Origin: Spirosoma fluviale
GTDB taxonomy: Bacteria; Bacteroidota; Bacteroidia; Cytophagales; Cyclobacteriaceae
NCBI GenBank assembly: GCA_945897085.1
Contig: CAMDEU010000001.1
Location: 1 to 64,000 of the forward strand
DNA: 64,000 bases
Reading direction: 5' to 3'
Position numbers and translations under genes: made by a program. Numbering within the stretch: position 1 is the stretch's first letter; every line of letters starts with the position of its first letter. The notes below the pieces were generated by a model that was not told the DNA's origin, ran no database searches, and worked only from the letters and a program-made list of their open reading frames with translations. Positions 30,019 through 38,946 of the stretch are shown piece after piece.

Positions 30019-31323
30019 CTAGCTCTGCCGCTTTCCTACCCAATACAAGATAGAGCCGATCCCTACAAAAATAGCCGTCATCCAAATCGATTGGCTACTT
30101 ACTTGGAGCATGAGCCAAAGGCATGCCCCAATCCCCAAAACAGGAATTGCATAGCCCCCTTTCAAGATAAATCTTCCTTCCCCACGAAACTGAGGTCTGA
30201 GTTTGGGTATAGCCGCACAACTCATGCCATACAAAAATAATCGGGACAGCACGGTCATCGCGGCCAACACAGTAAACGAACCAAATGCAGCCAATAAAAA
30301 GGCAGCAATACCAAAAAACACGACCGAGTTAGCAGGAGTTAAATACCGGCTGTGAACCTCTCCAAACCAGCGGGGTAGCGATTTTTCCAAGGATAGGGCA
30401 TAGGTGACTCGGGTAGCGGAAAACATGGAGCTGACCAAGTTGGCAAGTACCGAAGCGGCAACCCCTACCATCAATACAATAGCACCGACAGGCCCAAAAA
30501 GTGTTGCTGACACATCCAGCAAGGGAGTTTTGGAGTTGGCAAGATCGGGCACCGCAGCCTGCGATACGAGTTGGATCATCATGTACAAGACAGCCACTAC
30601 GGCCAAACCCAGCAACAATCCCAAAGGCATGTCGCGCTCGGGACGCTTGGCCTCACCCGCGGGCACTACCGCTCCCTCAAATCCAACAAAGGCATAGATT
30701 AAAAGTAAGGCAGCAGCTCCCAAATTCTCTGAGGCTGGGATGGAACTCTCAAAACTAGGAATCACTTCCGAACCCAAAAGGATAAACCCTCCGAGCGGAA
30801 GGAGGATCAGCACCGCAAACTTGATAACCGTAAACAGGGTCATGGAGCGTATCGATTCGATCGACCCAAGCACATTGATCACACTCAGTCCCACACAAAT
30901 CACCGCTAAAGAAATAATCCTTCCCGTACCCGTACCTGCCCCATCAATAAAATAGGCGATGGAATCAGTAAGCAGTACCGTGTTGGCAGAGAAGGAAATT
31001 AATCGGGCCAAGTAATACAGCCAGCCCCCTTGGAACCCTACAAAAGGGCCAAATGCCAAGGTGCCGTACCGGATCGGCCCACCCGTGCCTCGGAAATAGC
31101 TTCCCAGTTCAGCGAAGCACAAAATAATCGGTAAGATCAAGAGCGCACAAAATGCATAGACGAGTATGCTGTACTCTCCAGCCAAGGCTGCTGCCCCACT
31201 GGGTAAGCCAAAAATTCCAGCTCCAATCAAGCCATTGACTACAAGCATCCAAATACCCCAAAGCCCTAGATTTCGAGGGAGCTTTTCTTCAGTGCCAGAT
31301 GTATCAGGTGGGGATGGGGTCAC
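30019..31323 (-). CDS. APC-superfamily amino acid permease
   Basis: The product is 434 residues with about 12 membrane segments. The first carries NGLIGAGIFGLPSGAAA, the unwound substrate-binding helix of the APC family. GFEGAVVPAGEAKRP resembles the segment-6 region. The substrate is unknown. It follows the aromatic operon and a Kelch gene on the same strand, with gaps of 109 and 71 bases, so aromatic amino acid transport is possible but unsupported. Confidence 0.88.
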   Translation of the reverse strand: MTPSPPDTSGTEEKLPRNLGLWGIWMLVVNGLIGAGIFGLPSGAAALAGEYSILVYAFCALLILPIILCFAELGSYFRGTGGPIRYGTLAFGPFVGFQGGWLYYLARLISFSANTVLLTDSIAYFIDGAGTGTGRIISLAVICVGLSVINVLGSIESIRSMTLFTVIKFAVLILLPLGGFILLGSEVIPSFESSIPASENLGAAALLLIYAFVGFEGAVVPAGEAKRPERDMPLGLLLGLAVVAVLYMMIQLVSQAAVPDLANSKTPLLDVSATLFGPVGAIVLMVGVAASVLANLVSSMFSATRVTYALSLEKSLPRWFGEVHSRYLTPANSVVFFGIAAFLLAAFGSFTVLAAMTVLSRLFLYGMSCAAIPKLRPQFRGEGRFILKGGYAIPVLGIGACLWLMLQVSSQSIWMTAIFVGIGSILYWVGKRQS

Positions 31324-31394
31324 TTAAACCGGTTTTACGCTTGAAAATTAAAGAATAATGGAGCTGATAAGATCAAGATTTGTTTTTGAAGTAC

Positions 31395-32363
31395 TTATTT
31401 CTTCCAGTCCAGCACTTCCATGCTGCTCAGTTCGGGTCCTCCACCTCGATTGGCAGAACCGGCATGAACCCAGATTTTTCCATTTAAATACGCGGTGCCT
31501 GTGCCGTGTCGACCCTGTAGGAGATTGGGTAGCTTGCTCCAGGTATTGCTTCGGGTATCAAGAACTTCTACCTCTGCATGAGAGGTTCCTTGAGCAGAAC
31601 TTTCACCATTCATGACCACCAAATAGGGACCAATTCCCAAATTGGAGTTTCCAGCCCGCAGTGTGGGTAGCTCGGTTTCCAAAGTGGACCAAGTTTCTGT
31701 CTTAAAATCAAAAACATCCACCTCTTTGTTGGTTAGCTCAAGCACCTTGCCAATCTTGGCATAGGAGGTTCGTCCCCCAGCGAGGTAAAGTTTGCCTTCT
31801 ACCAATGCAGCACTGACATGATCTCGGGCTCTTGGTGCACTCGGTAGAGATCTCCAAGTTCCTATTTTTGGATCTAGCTCATCAAACCAGCGTACAAAGC
31901 CATCGAAGTGCCCGTCTTGGATTCCACAAACCATGTAGATTTTATTTTGGCGAACGACAACTCCTGCAGAACCTCTTTCCCTGTTTTTTGGAAGTGCAGG
32001 TCCCTCTCGCCAGGCTTTGGTTTTGGGATTGAATATCAGAATGTTTGGAATTGGGGTTTCATGCGGATAATTGCCAGTTAGTGCGCCTACAATCCAGAGT
32101 TCATCTTGAAAGGATACTGCTTGAAAATGGTGTATTTCCATGGGAGCATCTGCCAGCTTCACCCAGGTATTCGTTTGGGGATCATATTCCTCGACCGGAC
32201 GAACTCCCCGTCCTCCTAAGGCATACAACTTACCTCCAGAGGCCACAAAAGAACTTTCATGTCGAGCAATGGCCTCGGTTTTTGCAGATACAGCAGTCCA
32301 AAGGTCCTGAGCTTCCGCTTGAAGCGAGCCCAATAAAAGAAAAACTAAAATGAATCGTAGCAT
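31395..32363 (-). CDS. Secreted Kelch-repeat protein
   Basis: The product is 322 residues with a signal peptide (LVFLLLGSLQAEAQ). It has about six Kelch repeats with the double Gly and Tyr/Trp pattern (KLYALGGRGVRPVEEYDPQ, KLYLAGGRTSY), predicting a six-bladed beta propeller outside the cytoplasm. The ligand is unknown. It is related in style to N-acetylneuraminate epimerase, but no specific function can be claimed. Confidence 0.85.
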   Translation of the reverse strand: MLRFILVFLLLGSLQAEAQDLWTAVSAKTEAIARHESSFVASGGKLYALGGRGVRPVEEYDPQTNTWVKLADAPMEIHHFQAVSFQDELWIVGALTGNYPHETPIPNILIFNPKTKAWREGPALPKNRERGSAGVVVRQNKIYMVCGIQDGHFDGFVRWFDELDPKIGTWRSLPSAPRARDHVSAALVEGKLYLAGGRTSYAKIGKVLELTNKEVDVFDFKTETWSTLETELPTLRAGNSNLGIGPYLVVMNGESSAQGTSHAEVEVLDTRSNTWSKLPNLLQGRHGTGTAYLNGKIWVHAGSANRGGGPELSSMEVLDWKK

Positions 32364-32472
32364 GGCAATAAAATAGGTTAGGTGATCAAGTTATGAAAAG
32401 ATTTTATACGAAACCTAACCAGCCAAGTAAACCTAAATTGATCTGTTTTTGAACCAATGCCAAGAAGGATTT

Positions 32473-33321
32473 CTACTTTCCGAAATCCAAAATCCCACGT
32501 ATGGCGTTGATTTCTTCCATTTCTTTTTTCAACCCCTCGCCATCTTCCGCAGCGATTTTTTCACGGAAGGCACTGAGATTTGCAATATATCCATCCAAAG
32601 AAGCCAAGACATTCTCCTTGTTTTCAATAAAAATGGGTGCCCACATGTCAGGGCTAGATTTGGCAAGGCGAACGGTGGAGGAAAATCCAGACCCCGCCAT
32701 ATCAAATATGTTTTTCTCGTCTTCCATTTTTTGGAGTACGGTTTTTCCCAGCATAAAGGAAGTCAAGTGAGAAAGATGGGATACATAAGCCAAGTGCCGG
32801 TCATGTTCTTCTGGATCCATAAACCGAAGTTTCAAGTTTAGGGCATCAAAGAGGCGATAAGCTTTTTCTTTCAGGTGCAGGTCTGTCTTTTCCATCTCAC
32901 AGAGGATCATCACTTTTCTATCCAAAAGCTCCGCATTTGCTGCCTTAGGACCTGAATATTCAGTTCCCGCGATGGGGTGAGCAGCGAGGTACTGGGATCT
33001 TTTGGGGTGCGATGCTACCAAACTGCAAAGTTTTGACTTGGTAGATCCCAAATCAAATACTAAAGTGTTTGGACCGATTTGATCTAAGGTCTTCAGAAGT
33101 AAATCCCCTAGACTGTTGGCTGGGGTAGCTAAAATCACCAGGTCTGTATCGGTATCGGGTCCGGAAGCCACTTCTGAAATGATGCCCAATGCAAGCGCAT
33201 CTTGGAGGTGCTGGGGGTTAGTATCCTGACCAGTAAGCAGGAGGTCTGGGAATTTTTGTTTGGCAGCGAGGGCAAAGGATCCTCCCAAGAGGCCTAATCC
33301 AATCAAATGTATTTTTTTCAT
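32473..33321 (-). CDS. tyrA: Prephenate dehydrogenase
   Basis: The product is 282 residues. A Rossmann start (IHLIGLGLLGGSFA), AHPIAGTEYSG with the catalytic-region His, and YVSHLSHLTSF with AGSGFSSTVRLAKSSPDMW mark the TyrA family, which makes 4-hydroxyphenylpyruvate for tyrosine. No chorismate mutase or ACT domain is fused. It is the last gene of the aromatic operon, one base after the aminotransferase. Confidence 0.93.
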   Translation of the reverse strand: MKKIHLIGLGLLGGSFALAAKQKFPDLLLTGQDTNPQHLQDALALGIISEVASGPDTDTDLVILATPANSLGDLLLKTLDQIGPNTLVFDLGSTKSKLCSLVASHPKRSQYLAAHPIAGTEYSGPKAANAELLDRKVMILCEMEKTDLHLKEKAYRLFDALNLKLRFMDPEEHDRHLAYVSHLSHLTSFMLGKTVLQKMEDEKNIFDMAGSGFSSTVRLAKSSPDMWAPIFIENKENVLASLDGYIANLSAFREKIAAEDGEGLKKEMEEINAIRGILDFGK

Positions 33322-33322
33322 G

Positions 33323-34477
33323 CTAGGGAGTAGGTTTGATGCGGTTGATGGCTTCTAAAATTTTAAATTCTTGGAGGCATAAGGAAATTCGGACAAAGGC
33401 ACTTCCCTCTGTCCCAAAAATTTTCCCTGGCGTAATAAAGATGCTTTTTTCATACAGCAACTGGTCCACCAATTCCTCAGCAGAGGCTCCTTCCGGCATT
33501 TTGCACCAGACAAATAGTCCAGCAGCTTCTCGATCATAGGTCAATCCCAAATGATCAGCAAGAGTCCAAACCAACTTACGGCGGGCAGTATAGATTTCAT
33601 TTTGTCGGTCAAACCAGCCTTTTTCGAGTGAAAGAGCTGCAATTGCACCTTTTTGAAGTCCCAAAAACATGCCCGAATCCATGTTGGATTTGACTTTTAA
33701 TGCAGCATCAACCCATTCCGATTTTCCACAGAGCATGCCCACGCGCCAGCCCGGGATATTGAAGGTTTTACTGAGTGAGTTGAGTTCTAGGCCTACCTCC
33801 TTGCCTCCAGGCAGGGCTAGTAAACTCGTAGGAGAGGGGTTTAAAATATGGCTGTAGGGATTGTCGTGAACAAGCAAAATATCCTGCAGCTGTGCAAAGG
33901 CAATCAGTTCCAAAAGTAGTTCCTCCGAGCCTGCAGCTCCGGTAGGCATGTGTGGGTAATTGATCCACATCATTTTTACCTTGCTCAAATCTAGCTGTTC
34001 GAGTTCCTCCAAATTAGGTCGCCCCTGCCTGCTCAAATCCAAGTTGTAAAAAATAGGGATTGCTCCAAGGAGTTGCGTGACTGCTGCGTAGGTAGGGTAA
34101 CCCGGATTCGGGATCAACACCTGATCTCCCGGATTGAGAAAGGCCATGCTGACTTGAAAAACTCCTTCTTTCGAACCCATCAAAGGGAGAATCTCAGCAT
34201 TGGGATCCAGCTGCACCCCAAATGCATTTTCATAATATGCAGCCATGGCCGCTCGCAAATGAGCGATACCTTGATACCCTTGGTAGCCGTGGGTCTGCTC
34301 ATTGTCAGCCGTAATTTTTAAGGCTTCAATCACGCTACGGTCGGGTGCGAGATCGGGTGAACCAATTCCTAAATTTAGGATTGGCTTTCCTTCTGCGATC
34401 AGGCGATTGACCTCCCGTAGCTTGGTAGAAAAATAGTATTCATCTACCCCTTCAATTCGTGTTGCAAATCCCTTCAT
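33323..34477 (-). CDS. Class I/II aminotransferase, probably aromatic
   Basis: The product is 384 residues, a PLP fold-type I enzyme with NPGYPTY, the Schiff-base Lys in LNSLSKTFNIPGWRVG and the C-terminal Arg in FVRISLC. Lying between prephenate dehydratase (4-base ATGA overlap) and prephenate dehydrogenase, it most likely transaminates phenylpyruvate and 4-hydroxyphenylpyruvate. The specificity is inferred from context only. Confidence 0.9.
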   Translation of the reverse strand: MKGFATRIEGVDEYYFSTKLREVNRLIAEGKPILNLGIGSPDLAPDRSVIEALKITADNEQTHGYQGYQGIAHLRAAMAAYYENAFGVQLDPNAEILPLMGSKEGVFQVSMAFLNPGDQVLIPNPGYPTYAAVTQLLGAIPIFYNLDLSRQGRPNLEELEQLDLSKVKMMWINYPHMPTGAAGSEELLLELIAFAQLQDILLVHDNPYSHILNPSPTSLLALPGGKEVGLELNSLSKTFNIPGWRVGMLCGKSEWVDAALKVKSNMDSGMFLGLQKGAIAALSLEKGWFDRQNEIYTARRKLVWTLADHLGLTYDREAAGLFVWCKMPEGASAEELVDQLLYEKSIFITPGKIFGTEGSAFVRISLCLQEFKILEAINRIKPTP

Positions 34478-35292
34478 CCTTTTCTGCTCCTATATTCTCC
34501 AAAAATTTTTAAGTCACCATATCCCGCTTTCATTTGCTCCACTGCTTCTTGGTAGGCCTGCTCGGCTGCAAATTCCGCATCGATAAAAAAGGCATAATCC
34601 CAGGGTTTGTCCATCAAAGGGATGGATTGAATTTTACTCAAATTCAGGTTTTTATCTGCAAGCATGGTCAATAGCTTGGCCAATCCTCCCGCTTCATTGC
34701 GGATGGTAATCTTGAAGGAAACCTTGTTGGGGGCTTCCTTTTGGTTTGTTTTTTCCTTTGTTAGAAATATAAACCGAGTAAAATTATCTTGTACGGTTTG
34801 GATATGTGGCGCTAGAATCTCTAATCCATAGGTAGCAGCCGCGATTTCGCTTGCAATGGCCGCAACTCCCAGTAGTCGCTCCTCCCGGATTCGCTTGGCT
34901 ACCGAAGCGGTGTCTAAGTCATCAATCAGTTGAATTTGAGGATATTGGGAGAGGAAGGTCTTGCACTGCAGCAAAGCCATGGGATGGGAGCGAACCTCGG
35001 AAATATCGGCAATAGTTTGCCCTGGCAATGCCATGAACTGATGGGAAATGGGCAAGTAGTATTCCTCATGAATAAACAGTTCATAGCGATCTATCAGATC
35101 GTAATTCGGTAAAATAGCACCTGCAATGGAGTTTTCTATGGCCATAATGCCCACTTCCGCTGCACCTGAGGCTACCGACTTGGCTACCTCTTCGAAGCTC
35201 ATGAAAGGGAGAACCTGGGCCTCTTTCCCATAATTCAATAGGGCTACTTGGTGGTGGAAGGATCCAGGAATTCCTTGGATAGCTATATTCAT
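34474..35292 (-). CDS. pheA: Prephenate dehydratase with ACT domain
   Basis: The product is 272 residues. A periplasmic-binding-like dehydratase domain (IAIQGIPGSFHHQVA, GIMAIENSIAGAI, FTRFIFL) is followed by an ACT domain (about 195-265) expected to give Phe feedback control. No chorismate mutase domain is present; that activity is on the DAHP synthase protein. The ATG at 35292 overlaps the aroA stop (ATGA). A longer frame to 35349 lies inside aroA and is rejected. Confidence 0.94.
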   Translation of the reverse strand: MNIAIQGIPGSFHHQVALLNYGKEAQVLPFMSFEEVAKSVASGAAEVGIMAIENSIAGAILPNYDLIDRYELFIHEEYYLPISHQFMALPGQTIADISEVRSHPMALLQCKTFLSQYPQIQLIDDLDTASVAKRIREERLLGVAAIASEIAAATYGLEILAPHIQTVQDNFTRFIFLTKEKTNQKEAPNKVSFKITIRNEAGGLAKLLTMLADKNLNLSKIQSIPLMDKPWDYAFFIDAEFAAEQAYQEAVEQMKAGYGDLKIFGEYRSRKG

Positions 35293-36542
35293 AGGATGCC
35301 TGGTGTATAAGATTCTTGGGAAATACCTACCAACCCTACCTGCTTCCAAAAGCTTGGGTAGGACTTGTTGACTACTTCTGGGTCTTCAATCCTTACTTTG
35401 GTTTTCGTAACCAATGGCATAAAAGCCATGGCCATACGGTGGTCATCGTAGGTGTGAATTTGCACTAGTCTCGGCATTGTGACCGATGGGATCACCTGAA
35501 AAGTGTTGGTTGCTATTTCTCTCAATTCGGCATTAAACCTTGCCAATTCCTGCTGCAAGGCATGGATTCGATCTGTTTCCTTGATACGCAAACTTTCTAG
35601 CCCTGTAAATACGGTGTTTTGTCCCAAAATAGCACAGGTAACTGCTACTGTCTGAGCCAAATCAGGGCAGTGGCTAAAGTCCCAGCTTTTTAAACCGCTG
35701 ACCATTTTCTTTTCCAAGAGCAATCCTCCTTCTTGAAAAGTACTGCGAATACCCAAATTCTCCATGATCTCCACAATGGCCGCATCTCCTTGGAGACTTT
35801 TTTCTTTCAGCCCTTCTAGGAAAAGGGATCCTTCATCCGCACAGGCCAACAAGCTAAACCAGTAGCTTGCTCCCGACCAATCGCTCTCTACCGCAAAGTG
35901 GGTGGTTTTGTAAGGTTGAGAATTAATTTTAATGGTAGCACCTTCCCAGCTGTACGCAATTCCAAATTGGGCCATGAGCTGCAGGGTCATTTCGACATAG
36001 GTACGGCTACCAACTTTGCCCTCGAGTTCAAGCTCCAACCCGAGAGGAAGTAGGGGAGCGATCATCAAGAGTGCCGAAATGTATTGACTGGAGACATCTC
36101 CGCGAATCCTAATTTGATTGGTGAGTTGTTCAGGCAATCCTTTTATAGCAAGAGGAGGATAGCCCTCGGTACCTAGGTAATGTATCTCAGCTCCTAGGCT
36201 ACGCAAGGCATCCACCAAAATACCGATGGGGCGCTGGCACATCCGTGGAGTGCCAGTCATTACTTTTTGTTGATTGGTGACTGCTACGAAAGCAGTTAAA
36301 AAGCGCATCGTGGTGCCTGCATCTAGCACATCAAAAACAGCCGGATTGGTGTGCAGCAGCCGGATCATCGTTTGGGTATCACGCGCCTCCGCCAGATTCT
36401 TAATCGTATTTTCTCCTTCTGTCAAGGCATCAATTACCAATGCACGGTTGGATTCGCTCTTGGAGGAGGGTAGGGGGATCGAGACCCGGGAGAACTCACT
36501 TTTTTGCGTTAGCTGTAAAAGCTGTATTTTTTGATAATCCAT
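35289..36542 (-). CDS. aroA: 3-phosphoshikimate 1-carboxyvinyltransferase (EPSP synthase)
   Basis: The product is 417 residues. Visible motifs include PSSKSESNRALVIDAL, DAGTTMRFLTAFVA, the segment RGDVSSQYISALL and the end motif YDDHRMAMAF. It makes EPSP from shikimate-3-phosphate and PEP. The N-terminal substrate-binding motif reads PLPSSKSESNR where PGSKSISNR is usual, a Bacteroidota-type variation. Its ATG shares one base with the aroB stop (TAATG). Confidence 0.95.
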   Translation of the reverse strand: MDYQKIQLLQLTQKSEFSRVSIPLPSSKSESNRALVIDALTEGENTIKNLAEARDTQTMIRLLHTNPAVFDVLDAGTTMRFLTAFVAVTNQQKVMTGTPRMCQRPIGILVDALRSLGAEIHYLGTEGYPPLAIKGLPEQLTNQIRIRGDVSSQYISALLMIAPLLPLGLELELEGKVGSRTYVEMTLQLMAQFGIAYSWEGATIKINSQPYKTTHFAVESDWSGASYWFSLLACADEGSLFLEGLKEKSLQGDAAIVEIMENLGIRSTFQEGGLLLEKKMVSGLKSWDFSHCPDLAQTVAVTCAILGQNTVFTGLESLRIKETDRIHALQQELARFNAELREIATNTFQVIPSVTMPRLVQIHTYDDHRMAMAFMPLVTKTKVRIEDPEVVNKSYPSFWKQVGLVGISQESYTPGIL

Positions 36543-37585
36543 TAGGCCAAGTGCAATTGTTGGTAGTAGATGATCGCATGTTTGATCTCTTCAGGGGTCA
36601 CGGGGATGTTGAAGCTGCAGTCCCCAAGGGTAGGCAGTAAGGAAAAAAGTTGCGTATTCCCTTCGTTTTTTTTGTCTTGGGCACAGAGGTCTAAAATCGC
36701 ATCCAGATTCTCGGTGTTCAAGTCCACTTTTCCAAATACCTGGAGCAACTTGTGGCTTAGCTCGTTTAGTTCTTCAAAGCTTAATCCTATTTTTTCAAAA
36801 GATAAAAATCCCTCTGCGATCATCCCGAGTGCAATGGCCTCTCCATGGAGGAGCGGATTGGAACTAGTGAGGTAAAAGGACTCTACCGCATGACCGATGC
36901 TGTGTCCAAAATTGAGAATTTTTCGAAGCCCAGCTTCTTTGGGGTCTACCTCTACCACTGCTTTTTTAATTCCTACGGAATGCCGAATTACCCGAGTCCA
37001 GTCTTGTTGCTCCCAGTCTTTTGAGGGCAAGGCTCTAAAGAAAACCACATCTCGGATTAGTCCATGTTTGATTACCTCTGCATAGCCAGATCGAAGTTCA
37101 CGCTGGGGAAGGGTAGCAAGGAAAGCAGGGGCGATTAGGACTTTTTCAGGAAGTTGAAATACCCCTAGGTGGTTTTTAAACCCCATGAAGTCTATCCCTA
37201 GTTTCCCGCCAACACTCGCATCTACCTGAGAAAGTAGGGTAGTAGGAATAGTCAAAAATGGAATCCCTCTTTTGTAGACACTCGCGCAAAATCCCCCCAT
37301 ATCGCCAATCACTCCACCACCTAAATTGATGACTAGCGCCTGTCTGTCAAGCACTGCTTCTGTCATTGCTGTCCAAATGATGGAGCATGTTTCCAAGGTT
37401 TTGTGCTGCTCCCCTGCAGGTACTGTAATGTGGAGGACATCTGAAAGTAAAGCATCCTGAATCAAGGGCAGGCAATGCTCACGGGTATTCACATCCGTAA
37501 GCACCACCACTTTGGAATAGCTTCGAGCCCGAAGCACCTCTGCGAGTGAATTTTGAATGTCAGTTGTGAAGAGTACGGTTTCCAC
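36542..37585 (-). CDS. aroB: 3-dehydroquinate synthase
   Basis: The product is 347 residues. The NAD-binding GGGVIGDMGGFCAS, the segment PTTLLSQVDASVGGKLGI and the metal ligands in HGLIRD, NFGHSIGHAVE and LLHGEAIALGM are visible. It converts DAHP to 3-dehydroquinate, directly after the first enzyme of the pathway, which the preceding gene encodes. A hairpin lies in the 71-base gap between them. Confidence 0.95.
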   Translation of the reverse strand: METVLFTTDIQNSLAEVLRARSYSKVVVLTDVNTREHCLPLIQDALLSDVLHITVPAGEQHKTLETCSIIWTAMTEAVLDRQALVINLGGGVIGDMGGFCASVYKRGIPFLTIPTTLLSQVDASVGGKLGIDFMGFKNHLGVFQLPEKVLIAPAFLATLPQRELRSGYAEVIKHGLIRDVVFFRALPSKDWEQQDWTRVIRHSVGIKKAVVEVDPKEAGLRKILNFGHSIGHAVESFYLTSSNPLLHGEAIALGMIAEGFLSFEKIGLSFEELNELSHKLLQVFGKVDLNTENLDAILDLCAQDKKNEGNTQLFSLLPTLGDCSFNIPVTPEEIKHAIIYYQQLHLA

Positions 37586-37618
37586 AGATCAAATTGGTCT
37601 AGGAGGTAAAATTAGCAG

Positions 37619-37650
37619 CCTTCCCGCTATCGATGGAATAGCGAGGAAGG
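37619..37650 (-). other. Intercistronic hairpin between the DAHP synthase gene and aroB
   Basis: CCTTCCCGCTAT (37619-37630) and ATAGCGAGGAAGG (37638-37650) pair over 11 bp with a 7-base loop and one small asymmetry. It is followed on the minus strand by a poor T-run, so it is more likely an RNA stability or processing element, or a partial terminator, than a full stop. Confidence 0.5.
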
Positions 37651-37656
37651 GTTATT

Positions 37657-38754
37657 TTATTTTTGGATTGGCTCCACTTCCCGAAGTTGTCTTTCTTGAC
37701 GCTTTACAGACTCCTCATGGATGCAATAGAGCAATTCTTTCATGAATTTCTCACTCAGTTGCTTTTTGACTCCCTTTTCAGTTCTGGAGTCCATCACATC
37801 TTTCCATCGGTCTGATTGAAATACAGTTAAGTTATGCTCACGTTTGTGAGCTCCAATCTGATCAATTACAGAAAATCGTTCTTGTAAAATATCCAAAAGC
37901 TGATCGTCTAAATGGTCTACTGCGCGCCGTAGATCAAATAATTTTTCATCAGGCTTCATGTTTTCCAAGGACTGCTTGAATTCGATCGAATCAATCATTT
38001 CCTTCAGTCGACGTGGAGTTACTTGCTGCTTAGCGTCTGACCAAGCTTTGTCAGGATCGTGGTGGGTTTCAATCATCAAACCATCCAAGCCAAAGTTCAT
38101 GGCGCTTTGGGCAACCTCTAGCAAGCCGTCTCTACGTCCTACAATGTGTGAAGGGTCGTTGATTACTTCCATCCCTGTCCACTCCCGCTTCAGATGAATG
38201 GGCATAGACCAGTTGGGTTTGTTGCGGTAACGCTTGTCGTAAGCATCTGAAAATCCACGGTGAATCGCTGCTAGCTTGGTGATGCCTACGGCATACATGC
38301 GTTCCAGAGCCCCCATCCAAAGCTCCAAATCTGGGTTCATAGGATTTTTGACCATCACCGGAATATCTACTCCACGAAGAGCCTCTGCAATTTCTTGCAC
38401 TGCAAATGGATTAACCGTAGTACGCGCCCCAATCCAAAGGATGTCTATTTTGTGCTTAAGCGCCATCTCCACATGAGCGGAATTACCTACTTCAACAGTA
38501 ACAGGGATATGGAGCTCATCGCGAACAATCTCCATCCACTTCAATCCTTCCTCTCCAACTCCTTCAAAAGAACCTGGTCTTGTCCGTGGCTTCCAGATCC
38601 CTGCTCGAAATACCTGAGGGATGAATTGATTTTCCTTCATCTCGGAACAGATTTGTGCAATCTGTTCGGGAGTTTCTGCAGAGCAGGGGCCTCCGATGAT
38701 CATTGGGTTGCTGAGACCAAGTCCCCAGTCTTTAATTTGCTTGTGCGGCTTCAT
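37657..38754 (-). CDS. Bifunctional 3-deoxy-7-phosphoheptulonate synthase / chorismate mutase
   Basis: The product is 365 residues. The N-terminal two-thirds is a DAHP synthase of the KDO8PS-related class (MIIGGPCSAETPEQ, FRAGIWKPRTRPGSFEGVG, LAAIHRGF, METHHDPDKAWSDAKQ). The last 100 residues (from about 265) are an AroQ-type chorismate mutase (LRRAVDHLDDQLLDILQERF). This fusion feeds both the pathway entry and the Phe/Tyr branch, and is the first structural gene of the operon. The ATG at 38754 (MKPHKQIK) lies just after the attenuator; the longer frame to 38838 runs through the terminator and is rejected. Confidence 0.94.
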   Translation of the reverse strand: MKPHKQIKDWGLGLSNPMIIGGPCSAETPEQIAQICSEMKENQFIPQVFRAGIWKPRTRPGSFEGVGEEGLKWMEIVRDELHIPVTVEVGNSAHVEMALKHKIDILWIGARTTVNPFAVQEIAEALRGVDIPVMVKNPMNPDLELWMGALERMYAVGITKLAAIHRGFSDAYDKRYRNKPNWSMPIHLKREWTGMEVINDPSHIVGRRDGLLEVAQSAMNFGLDGLMIETHHDPDKAWSDAKQQVTPRRLKEMIDSIEFKQSLENMKPDEKLFDLRRAVDHLDDQLLDILQERFSVIDQIGAHKREHNLTVFQSDRWKDVMDSRTEKGVKKQLSEKFMKELLYCIHEESVKRQERQLREVEPIQK

Positions 38755-38771
38755 AGTACCTACGGTTAAAT

Positions 38772-38803
38772 AAAAAAAGCCCAACTCTTTCGAATCGGGC
38801 TTT
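38772..38803 (-). terminator. Attenuator terminator before the aromatic operon
   Basis: Read on the minus strand, AAAGCCCGATTC (38803-38792) pairs with GAGTTGGGCTTT (38787-38776) over 12 positions, two of them wobbles, around a GAAA tetraloop. Seven T end at 38772. It lies between the leader ORF and the DAHP synthase ATG at 38754, so it must be regulated or the operon would not be expressed. Its 5' arm is also complementary to a segment of the leader ORF. Confidence 0.88.
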
Positions 38804-38856
38804 CTGTTGTTATGTGTTTTTAGTTTTTGGCTAGACAATACACAGCTCCGATTCGA
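38790..38856 (-). promoter_or_regulatory. Antiterminator pairing of the Phe/Tyr attenuator
   Basis: On the minus strand TCGAATCGG (38856-38848), inside codons 20-23 of the leader ORF, is perfectly complementary to CCGATTCGA (38798-38790), which forms the inner 5' arm and loop of the terminator. The two pairings exclude each other. A weaker third pairing, TAGCTTC (38889-38883) with GGAGCTG (38849-38843), would sequester the start of the antiterminator strand, giving the usual 1:2, 2:3, 3:4 set. Confidence 0.75.
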
Positions 38857-38915
38857 TTCTTCTGTCGAAAGTAAAAGTAAAAGAAGCTAAAATAGATCGC
38901 GGCTGTGATGAACAT
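38820..38915 (-). CDS. Phe/Tyr-rich leader peptide of the aromatic operon
   Basis: Too short for usual gene calling: 31 codons from the ATG at 38915 to a TAA at 38822-38820. Residues 8-16 read YFSFFYFYF, eight aromatic of nine; in all there are six Phe and four Tyr codons. It starts about 30 bases after a TAATTTTG promoter box, ends 16 bases before the terminator stem, and precedes Phe/Tyr biosynthesis genes. This is the classical layout of a ribosome-mediated attenuator, where scarcity of charged tRNA-Phe or tRNA-Tyr stalls translation in the aromatic run. I infer function from layout; the peptide itself is not expected to do anything. Confidence 0.82.
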   Translation of the reverse strand: MFITAAIYFSFFYFYFRQKNRIGAVYCLAKN

Positions 38916-38946
38916 GTCGTAAATGTAACCGGCTATTTTTTAAAAG

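Noticed and set aside
30019-32363. APC permease and Kelch gene as members of the aromatic regulon
   Set aside because: They lie downstream on the same strand but after gaps of 109 and 71 bases, with no sequence sign of aromatic specificity.
38755-38838. 28-residue N-terminal extension of the DAHP synthase
   Set aside because: It is the terminator hairpin read as protein. The conserved protein starts at 38754.
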